Source of the DNA: CAMLDH01 sp966250375 | GTDB taxonomy: Bacteria > Pseudomonadota > Gammaproteobacteria > Burkholderiales > Burkholderiaceae_D | NCBI GenBank assembly: GCA_966250375.1 | Contig: CBINHE010000048.1 | Location: 1 to 31,652 of the forward strand | Direction of reading: 5' to 3' | Length of the DNA: 31,652 nt | Shown: positions 26,236 to 31,652 of the stretch, piece by piece | How the letters are laid out: each line of letters begins with the position of its first letter | Position numbering within the stretch: the stretch's first letter is position 1 | The notes under the pieces: model-generated | Databases searched by the model: none | What the model saw: the letters and a program-made list of their open reading frames with translations, nothing else | What the model was told of the DNA's origin: nothing | Position numbers and translations under genes: made by a program

Positions 26236-26547
26236 TTAGCCGTTGATCGAAACAATTTGCAATTCAGTGTAATTTTGGCGATGGCCTTGACGCTTCTGGT
26301 AATGCTTACGACGACGCATCTTGAAAATTTTGACTTTATCGTGGCGACCTTGCGCCAATACCGTAGCCAGCACCGTGGCACCTTCGACCAGCGGCGCACC
26401 AAACTTGATGGTGTCACCAGCGCCCACTGCGAGCACTTGATCAATGGTGATTTCGGAGCCAATGTCTGCAGGTATCTGTTCTACTTTAAATTTTTCACCG
26501 ACAACAACTTTATATTGTTTGCCGCCGGTTTTTATGACCGCGTACAT
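26236..26547 (-). CDS. rplU: 50S ribosomal protein bL21
   Basis: Large-subunit protein that binds 23S rRNA; 103 residues from MYAVIKTGGKQYKVVVGEKF, the usual start and length. GAGG lies six bases before the ATG. The frame stays open 17 codons upstream but the conserved N terminus and ribosome site fix the start at 26545-26547. The C-terminal KMRRRKHYQKRQGHRQNYTELQI is the family's basic signature. It is the first gene of rplU-rpmA-obgE. Confidence 0.98.
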   Translation of the reverse strand: MYAVIKTGGKQYKVVVGEKFKVEQIPADIGSEITIDQVLAVGAGDTIKFGAPLVEGATVLATVLAQGRHDKVKIFKMRRRKHYQKRQGHRQNYTELQIVSING

Positions 26548-26630
26548 GGGGAACCTCATCGAATAATTAAAAGACTTTCTCCCCTCGCCGAAGACCACAA
26601 AATCAGCATACAGAATCGGGAAAACCTCAC

Positions 26631-26659
26631 ATTATACATGGACTTAGATTTCCGGTCAA
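26631..26659 (-). promoter_or_regulatory. Sigma70 promoter of rplU-rpmA-obgE
   Basis: On the minus strand TTGACC (26654-26659), a 17-base spacer and a perfect TATAAT (26631-26636). Eleven of twelve... the -35 differs from TTGACA at one base only. The start point would be near 26624, giving a leader of about 77 bases. Confidence 0.9.
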
Positions 26660-26748
26660 AACCTATTATGCCCATTAGAAAGCGCCCCAGACTGCACAAT
26701 TGCGTGAAATTGCGTAATTCTGATCACGGCTCAGCACCCCTGCCATCG

Positions 26749-26754
26749 TATAAT
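26749..26754 (+). promoter_or_regulatory. -10 element for ispB
   Basis: A perfect TATAAT 34 bases before the ispB TTG start; the -35 region is weak. The expected leader is about 27 bases. It is divergent from the rplU promoter about 90 bases away. Confidence 0.55.
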
Positions 26755-26787
26755 TCAGCCAATTGATGATCTTTAGCAGGTTTTATC

Positions 26788-27777
26788 TTGTCTGCACCTA
26801 CCAGCCACGCCGCCCAAAATACCATTACCCAGCCAATTACCGCCGACATGGAGGCTGTCAATACCGTTATTCGCCATCAACTTTATTCCGATGTCCCGCT
26901 GGTAAATCAAATCGCCGAATACATCATCAGCGCCGGCGGCAAGCGCATTCGCCCTGTTTTGGTGTTACTGGTTGCCAATGCTTACGGCTACCGCGGCACC
27001 CATCATCATGAACTGGCCGCAGTAATCGAATTTATCCATACCGCGACACTATTGCACGATGACGTGGTGGATGAATCGTCGCTGCGGCGTGGACGCCAGA
27101 CCGCCAATGCCTTGTTCGGCAATGCTGCGTCGGTGCTGGTCGGCGACTTCGTGTATTCCCGGGCATTCCAGATGATGGTGGCGGTCAGCGACATGCGGGT
27201 CATGCGGATTTTGGCTGATGCAACAAATGTGATCGCGGAAGGCGAAGTGTTGCAATTATTAAATATGCATGATCCAGACGTTTCGGAAGCGCGCTATTTG
27301 CAGGTTATCCGGTCCAAGACGGCCAAGCTGTTTGAAGCCGCAACGCAACTCGGCGCTTTGATCGCCGGCGCAACGGATGCTGAAATTGATGCCGCGGCCG
27401 AATACGGGCGGTCGCTCGGCACCGCTTTTCAACTGGTCGATGACGTGCTCGACTACTCCGGCGATGCCGCTGCTATCGGCAAGAACGTAGGAGACGATCT
27501 GCGCGAAGGGAAACCGACGCTGCCATTGATTTATTTGATGGAAAATGGTTCGCCGGAGCAACGTGAGTTAGTGCGCGCCTGCATCGAAAATGGCGACGAA
27601 AAACACTTTGACGACGTTCTGGCGGCAATCACAACATCCGGCGCACTTGACTACACAAAGCGCGAAGCGGAAAAGGCAGCGCAGCGTGCGATCGCGTCGA
27701 TCGCAGCGCTGCCTGATAGTCAATTCAAGGATTCTTTGCTAAAATTATGCGCTTTCGCGGTCGATCGTAATCACTGA
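26788..27777 (+). CDS. ispB: Octaprenyl diphosphate synthase (trans-polyprenyl synthase)
   Basis: Makes the polyprenyl side chain of ubiquinone from isopentenyl diphosphate. 329 residues. The two Asp-rich motifs are at about 90-95 (HDDVVDE, the DDxxD-type first motif) and about 217-222 (LVDDVLDYSG); KxGGKRIRP for substrate binding is near 50-56 (AGGKRIRPVLV). The TTG at 26788 is chosen because it has GCAGG eight bases upstream and a promoter -10 at the right distance. The next ATG (26848) would remove 20 residues and has no ribosome site. tRNA-Pro follows 38 bases after the stop. Chain length (octaprenyl) is inferred from the family. Confidence 0.93.
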   Translation: MSAPTSHAAQNTITQPITADMEAVNTVIRHQLYSDVPLVNQIAEYIISAGGKRIRPVLVLLVANAYGYRGTHHHELAAVIEFIHTATLLHDDVVDESSLRRGRQTANALFGNAASVLVGDFVYSRAFQMMVAVSDMRVMRILADATNVIAEGEVLQLLNMHDPDVSEARYLQVIRSKTAKLFEAATQLGALIAGATDAEIDAAAEYGRSLGTAFQLVDDVLDYSGDAAAIGKNVGDDLREGKPTLPLIYLMENGSPEQRELVRACIENGDEKHFDDVLAAITTSGALDYTKREAEKAAQRAIASIAALPDSQFKDSLLKLCAFAVDRNH

Positions 27778-27815
27778 GTGGGACTGCCTCACTTAGTAGC
27801 AGGTGGCACCGCAAT

Positions 27816-27892
27816 CGGGGTGTAGCTTAGCCTGGTAGAGCGCTACGTTCGGGACGTAGAGGCCGGAGGTTCGAATCCTCTCACCCCGACCA
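27816..27892 (+). tRNA. tRNA-Pro, anticodon CGG
   Basis: A 77-base cloverleaf: acceptor stem CGGGGTG/CACCCCG perfectly paired, encoded CCA end (27890-27892), D-loop TAGCTTAGCCTGGTAGAG, anticodon stem CTACG/CGTAG with loop TTCGGGA so the anticodon is CGG, and T-loop GGTTCGAATCC. It reads CCG proline codons. It is the last recognisable gene before the sparse region that leads into the capsule cluster. Confidence 0.97.
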
Positions 27893-27906
27893 AAATTATT
27901 TAATGC

Positions 27907-27960
27907 TTTCAACAATTTAGTAGGATTTTTCTTCTTCATTCAGAAAAATTCTTGTTGAAA
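27907..27960. repeat. Nested inverted repeat just after tRNA-Pro
   Basis: TTTCAACAA (27907-27915) pairs with TTGTTGAAA (27952-27960), and inside it ATTTTTCT (27925-27932) pairs with AGAAAAAT (27942-27949). It begins 15 bases beyond the tRNA. It is AT-rich, so a weak terminator is possible; a recombination or remnant structure is an alternative. Confidence 0.5.
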
Positions 27961-28642
27961 ATTCTGCGTTAAATCTGCGCCAAGTTCGGCGTGTTCATTT
28001 GGCCTTCACGAAAAATTTCTTGCTATACGTGGCTTCGCAACTTTTGCCGGAGCCGCACATGCGCATTATCCAAACGCTCCCGTTTTTTGGCAAAATTAAA
28101 ATCGTGACCAGTTGACCAAACCCCTCATCTCTTGCAATCAGACCGCCTCACTCGAAGCGTATTCCCCCCCCAAGTACCAAATCCGAAAATCAGCCGCACC
28201 AAATTCGCCCCCTAACGTTCACCAACTGAGTGAGAACACTACAGGCGCGATTGCGCCTGTCCAACCACTGAATTCAGGAACTGATCTTGTGCATGGGGGT
28301 AATTGCAAGGTCTCGCCCTGCACGAAACGTTCTTTTTCCTTGTCTGCTCCGCCCAATGCCTCCAGCCGATTGTCTTTCAAGGCTGCAAGGAATGCGCCTT
28401 TTTCTTTGTGATGAATTGTAAGGGGCGCCCCAAGCCTCTTTGAGGCGCATTGCGTTGTTGGGCATCTCTTGTGCGACTCCTTACACGGCGCTCCAAAGCC
28501 CCCCCCTTACTGCTGAATGTGGTTTTTCGCGCAAGTTTTATGTTGCCATGTTTCTATGTTTCCAGATTTGCACATTTATGTTGATATCGGTTAATATTGC
28601 CGCGCATCAAGACACTTTCCAGCGGGATACAACTGATTCTCA
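27961..28642. other. Sparse region between tRNA-Pro and the capsule cluster
   Basis: No gene is convincing. Features seen are a hairpin ACAGGCGC-GATT-GCGCCTGT (28241-28260), the palindrome GGGGCGCCCC (28422-28431) and AATGCGCCT/AGGCGCATT (28391-28399/28443-28451) flanking it. On the minus strand about 28250-28500, two adjacent frames read protein-like in turn (PNNAMRLKEAWGAP, then KEKGAFLAALKDNRLEALGG), as expected of a decayed gene with a frameshift. The family was not recognised. TTGCAC-N18-TAATAT at 28568-28597 is a weak promoter candidate for the capsule genes. Confidence 0.4.
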
Positions 28643-28963
28643 ATGATAAAAATTGCTGCATTGCAACTCCATTCTAATGTTCGCCTCCATGCTTATTTTT
28701 GCCCTTCGGCAAAATTTGTCCAATTGTTGAGCCGATCAATCCTCTTGAAATTCTTCCCTGCCATTTCATTGAGGCGAGCAAAAAGGCTTCGTGCAGAAAA
28801 GGAATTGCCTTCGTCCATTCTGAAGGACCGATTTGTCGCCAATATTCAGGCCGTACTTGATGCTTTCCCCCCAAAGTCGGCCAATCCCGTTCCTTGGCCG
28901 TCTTTTCTGACAATCCAGCAGCGTACGTTTAACGCTAGCTTCCATACGCAATCCATAGCGTGA
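28643..28963 (+). CDS. Doubtful small open frame upstream of kpsS-like gene
   Basis: 106 codons ending in a TGA that overlaps the GTG of the kpsS-like gene as GTGA, the pattern of coupled translation. The second half (SILKDRFVANIQAVLDAFPP) could be a real protein, but the start has no ribosome site, the codon choice is not biased, and no family was recognised. The opposite strand is also open over the same stretch. It is recorded because the kpsS-like gene has no ribosome site of its own and might depend on translation of this frame. Confidence 0.25.
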   Translation: MIKIAALQLHSNVRLHAYFCPSAKFVQLLSRSILLKFFPAISLRRAKRLRAEKELPSSILKDRFVANIQAVLDAFPPKSANPVPWPSFLTIQQRTFNASFHTQSIA

Positions 28964-30177
28964 GTCGCGTTCTCTTGCTTCAAGGCCCTATGGGCCCATT
29001 TTTTAGCCAGTTTGCCGCATATCTGCGCTCGCACGGCTCACACGTGTGGAAGATTAATTTCAACGGCGGCGACTGGCTTTATTCTCGTGGCCAGAACGTG
29101 GTCAACTACCTCGGAACTGTAGAAGCCTGGCCACAGTTTTTGGCGCAAATGATTGCCGATCAGCGGATAGATCAACTTTTTCTGTTTGGCGATTGCCGTT
29201 CGTATCACCGAGACGCCATCAAGGTCGCCCGTGAGGCGGGAATCCGCGTCTTCGTATTTGAAGAGGGGTATGTGCGCCCCCATTACATCACGCTGGAAGA
29301 AGGGGGCGTCAACGGATTTTCCTCCTTGTCGCGCGATCCGCATTTTTACCTTGGCCAGCGCCATGCGACACCGGAAGTGAATGCGCTGCCTTCAGATACC
29401 AGCTTTTCGCGCATGGCGCGAGCAGCGATGCTCTATTATCTGGCTGGCGCCTGCTTGCGGCCCTGGTTTTGGAATTATGAGCATCACAAGAGTTTTTCCG
29501 TCATCGGGAAGGGATTGACTTGGTGCCGCTCCGGCGCCAGAAAGCTCCTGTATGCCAGAAAAGACGCTCGTTTGACGCATCAATTGGCGAATGCATTATC
29601 GAAGGCCTACTTCTTGGTGCCACTGCAAGTCCACAACGATTCCCAAGTAAAGTTCCACAGCAATTATGCCGATGTCGAGGTTTTCATTCGGGAAGTGGTT
29701 GCCTCGTTCGTCCTGCATGCACCACGAGATACTATTCTTGTGTTCAAGCATCACCCGATGGATCGAGGCGCCAGGCATTACGGCGCGTTAATTGACCAAC
29801 TGCGGGATCACTTCAGGCTGGGCGAATGCCTGCGCTATACCCACGAGATCCATTTACCGACAGCACTGACACATGCTCGCGGGGTCGTTGTCATTAACAG
29901 TACAGTTGGGCTTTCGGCGCTGCTTCACGGTGCGCCAGTCAAGGTGATGGGCAATGCCATTTATGACATGGATGGCCTCACCAGCCAACAGTCACTTGAC
30001 GACTTCTGGCATAACCCCGGCACAGTGTCCAAACCCCTGCTCAAGGCATTTCGACACCACGTGATCGCCTCCACTCAGGTCAACGGCAGCTTCTACGGCA
30101 TGAATCCATTCCCTGTTAGTGAAGAGTCAGCGCCCTCTCTTATACCGACTCCTGCAATGCGACTGGAGGATGCGTAG
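28960..30177 (+). CDS. Capsule polysaccharide export/Kdo-transferase protein, KpsS-like
   Basis: Cytoplasmic GT-B-type protein of 405 residues from the capsule biosynthesis family of KpsS/LipB. In group 2 capsules these proteins add beta-Kdo linkers to the lipid acceptor before export. Family features are the N-terminal VLLLQGPMGPFF, FVFEEGYVRPHYITLEEGG (about 99-117), the FKHHPMDRG motif (about 263-271) and VVVINSTVGLSALLHGAPVKVMG (about 308-330). The GTG start is the only start codon between the upstream in-frame stop (28936) and the conserved N terminus; no ribosome site is seen. Its stop abuts a small frame, then come the exporter genes, so this is the first recognised gene of a capsule operon. 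Confidence 0.85.
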   Translation: MSRVLLLQGPMGPFFSQFAAYLRSHGSHVWKINFNGGDWLYSRGQNVVNYLGTVEAWPQFLAQMIADQRIDQLFLFGDCRSYHRDAIKVAREAGIRVFVFEEGYVRPHYITLEEGGVNGFSSLSRDPHFYLGQRHATPEVNALPSDTSFSRMARAAMLYYLAGACLRPWFWNYEHHKSFSVIGKGLTWCRSGARKLLYARKDARLTHQLANALSKAYFLVPLQVHNDSQVKFHSNYADVEVFIREVVASFVLHAPRDTILVFKHHPMDRGARHYGALIDQLRDHFRLGECLRYTHEIHLPTALTHARGVVVINSTVGLSALLHGAPVKVMGNAIYDMDGLTSQQSLDDFWHNPGTVSKPLLKAFRHHVIASTQVNGSFYGMNPFPVSEESAPSLIPTPAMRLEDA

Positions 30178-30297
30178 ATGCGCAGTGCTTCCAAGCCTAG
30201 GAAAGTTGCCGTGTTTTCCTTGTCGGCAGGTATCGATGCGGGGCTCTGGACCATGATGGCCGGCCCCCTCTTCATGTTCAGGCGTACATTGACATAG
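30178..30297 (+). CDS. Possible 39-residue small protein between kpsS- and kpsM-like genes
   Basis: The ATG follows the kpsS-like stop directly, with GGAGG (30165-30169) eight bases upstream, so translation is plausible. The sequence begins MRSASKPRKVAVFSLSAG and has a mildly hydrophobic middle (GLWTMMAGPLFMF). No family was recognised. It could be a real small protein, or the first half of a gene broken by a frameshift and continued at 30302-30454. Confidence 0.35.
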   Translation: MRSASKPRKVAVFSLSAGIDAGLWTMMAGPLFMFRRTLT

Positions 30298-30301
30298 AAC
30301 C

Positions 30302-30454
30302 ATGCATGCCATCCGCACAAACAAAGCGCTACTCGCTTACCAACAAGCCAACCCAGTCGATACGGCGGTAGCGGCTCCTTCACGGTTACATCGTTTTTCG
30401 TGGTCTGTTCGGGGCCGCGTCACTGACGCCCGCCCCCCGTTGGAAGGACAATAA
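30302..30454 (+). CDS. Possible 50-residue small protein immediately before the kpsM-like gene
   Basis: Starts MHAIRTNKALLAYQQANP and ends in TAA one base before the kpsM-like GTG; the ribosome site of that gene lies within its last codons. No ribosome site precedes its own ATG, so it may be non-coding or the second half of a decayed gene. AYQQANPVDTAVAAP loosely recalls FliS N termini, too little for a call. Confidence 0.25.
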   Translation: MHAIRTNKALLAYQQANPVDTAVAAPSRLHRFSWSVRGRVTDARPPLEGQ

Positions 30455-30455
30455 C

Positions 30456-31247
30456 GTGCAAGTGCATTCAGTCCGCAGCGCCACTGCCATCACGCTTTCA
30501 GTTTGGAAAGCGCTGTTCCTGAGAGAAGCCGTCAGCCGACTGTCGGCAGGACGCGCCGCATGGTTGTGGCTGTTGCTCGAACCAGTCATTAACGTCACCT
30601 ACATGTTGGTGATTTACACAGTCATTCGCGTGCACGCAGTGGGGGGAATCGATACGGCCGTCTGGCTGATGGTCGGCATGCTGGGCTTTTTCATGTTCCG
30701 CCGCACCGCTGCCCAAACCATGAACGGCATAGGCGCCAACCGCGCCCTTTTTACCTACCGCCAGGTCAAACCCGTGGACTCCGTACTGGTGCGCGCCGGC
30801 CTGGAAGGTTTTTTGATGATCCTCATCTCCATTATCCTTTTCAGCGGCGCGGCGCTGTTCGGACTGGACATTATCCCGGCCGATCCGCTGGCGGTACTGG
30901 AAGCATTCTTCGGACTATGGATGATCGGACTGGGGTTCGGACTCGCCACCTCCGTCGCCGTCGAACTGGTGCCGGAGATGGGGAGGCTCATCGGCTTCAT
31001 CTTGATGCCTCTTTATGTGATATCCGGCGTGATGTTGCCGATCGGGTCAGTCCCTCAACCGTATCGCGACTATCTCTTGCTCAACCCGATTGCGCATGGA
31101 CTGGAAGCAGTACGACTGGGGTTTGCGCCGCACTACCATGCCGTGCCGGAACTGAGCATCCCATACATATACGGATTTGCGATGGTGACCATTTTCCTTG
31201 GGCTCGCGCTGCACAATCGCTTTGCGACAAGATTGGTGATGCAATGA
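30456..31247 (+). CDS. Capsule polysaccharide ABC exporter, membrane subunit (KpsM-like)
   Basis: ABC-2 type inner-membrane protein of 263 residues with about six hydrophobic helices. It pairs with a KpsT-like ATPase to move lipid-linked capsule polymer out of the cytoplasm. Typical elements are FLREAVSRLSAGRAAWLWLL near the N terminus, the central YRQVKPVDSVLVRAGLEG, and the C-terminal PLYVISGVMLPIGSVP then LLLNPIAHGLEAVR. The GTG start is supported by AAGGA seven bases upstream. It overlaps the ATPase gene by four bases (ATGA). Confidence 0.9.
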   Translation: MQVHSVRSATAITLSVWKALFLREAVSRLSAGRAAWLWLLLEPVINVTYMLVIYTVIRVHAVGGIDTAVWLMVGMLGFFMFRRTAAQTMNGIGANRALFTYRQVKPVDSVLVRAGLEGFLMILISIILFSGAALFGLDIIPADPLAVLEAFFGLWMIGLGFGLATSVAVELVPEMGRLIGFILMPLYVISGVMLPIGSVPQPYRDYLLLNPIAHGLEAVRLGFAPHYHAVPELSIPYIYGFAMVTIFLGLALHNRFATRLVMQ

Positions 31248-31652
31248 TTATTGTCGATGACGTTCACAAGCGCTACCAGACCGACCACGGTCCGGGAAAA
31301 TGGGTCTTGAAAGGGGTGACCCTCACCATCCCCCCCAAGATCAGCGTAGGTCTGATCGGGGGCAATGGCGCCGGCAAATCCACCCTGCTGCGCCTGATCG
31401 GCGGCGTCGACCAACCGAACCGGGGCCGCATCGAACGCCGCTCTCGGGTTTCCTGGCCGATGGGTTTCGGCGGCGGCTTGCAGGGATCCCTCACGGGTCG
31501 GCAGAATGCCAAATTCGTCTGTCGCATCCATGGCCACGAGCACGACATTCCGGAACGCTTGGCCTACATTCAAGACTTCGCCGAGCTGGGCGAGGCGTTT
31601 GACGAACCCGTTAAAACCTATTCGTCCGGCATGAAATCCCGTTTGCAATTCG
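31244..31652 (+). CDS. Capsule polysaccharide ABC exporter, ATPase subunit (KpsT-like), cut by window edge
   Basis: The first 136 residues of a polysaccharide-export ATPase: MIIVDDVHKRYQT, Walker A GGNGAGKST (39-47), a degenerate Q-loop region (RVSWPMGFGGGLQGSLTGRQN), typical of KpsT/Wzt-type proteins, and the signature YSSGMKSRL (about 125-133). Walker B lies beyond the window. The ATG overlaps the kpsM-like stop as ATGA, so the subunits are made together. Confidence 0.9.
   Translation, partial: MIIVDDVHKRYQTDHGPGKWVLKGVTLTIPPKISVGLIGGNGAGKSTLLRLIGGVDQPNRGRIERRSRVSWPMGFGGGLQGSLTGRQNAKFVCRIHGHEHDIPERLAYIQDFAELGEAFDEPVKTYSSGMKSRLQF

Noticed and set aside
28112..28411. 99-codon plus-strand frame after tRNA-Pro
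   Set aside because: No ribosome site, Pro/Ser/Asn-rich composition, and the opposite strand looks more protein-like.

Overview
The window looks like a chromosomal segment of a betaproteobacterium, most likely Burkholderiales and probably Oxalobacteraceae (Herminiimonas/Janthinobacterium-like). The evidence is gene order known from that group: ccsA-like / PP0621 family / pilS / pilR / ampD followed by nrdA-nrdB; rplU-rpmA-obgE followed by proB; CNP1-like beside rppH and proS; and ispB followed by tRNA-Pro. Protein features agree (long NrdA with two ATP-cone regions, Lys/Ala-rich histone-like proteins). Genus is inference; no 16S gene is present.

Left third (1-10.2 kb, almost all minus strand): the start of a histone-like gene runs off the left edge. 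Next comes a 640-base spacer with a strong hairpin and one good Rho-independent terminator, then nrdB and nrdA under a promoter that carries two NrdR boxes exactly 31 bp apart. A tightly packed operon then reads ccsA-like, PP0621-like, pilS, pilR, ampD, with starts and stops touching or overlapping.

10.3-16.2 kb (minus strand): a self-contained module of substrate-binding protein, permease, ATPase, DctB-like sensor kinase and DctD-like sigma54 activator. A near-consensus sigma54 promoter lies just upstream of the first gene. The module sits between ccsA and ffh, and probably makes a transporter switched on by its own sensor/activator pair. The substrate is unknown.

16.6-27.8 kb: housekeeping genes. 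They are ffh (SRP GTPase); a Lys/Ala-tail plus SWIB-domain protein with a textbook terminator; proS overlapping a lytic transglycosylase; divergent rppH and a CNP1-like gene; proB; a 540-base spacer full of palindromes; obgE, rpmA and rplU behind a good sigma70 promoter; and divergent ispB followed by tRNA-Pro(CGG).

27.9-31.65 kb (plus strand): about 1 kb of sparse, poorly coding DNA after the tRNA, then a capsule export cluster (kpsS-like, kpsM-like, kpsT-like, cut by the right edge). Two tiny open frames tile the kpsS-kpsM gap. No CRISPR array, insertion sequence, phage gene or rRNA was recognised. The most rewarding places to look are the palindrome cluster at 24.33-24.57 kb, the sigma54 transporter module, the SWIB fusion protein, and the tRNA/capsule junction.
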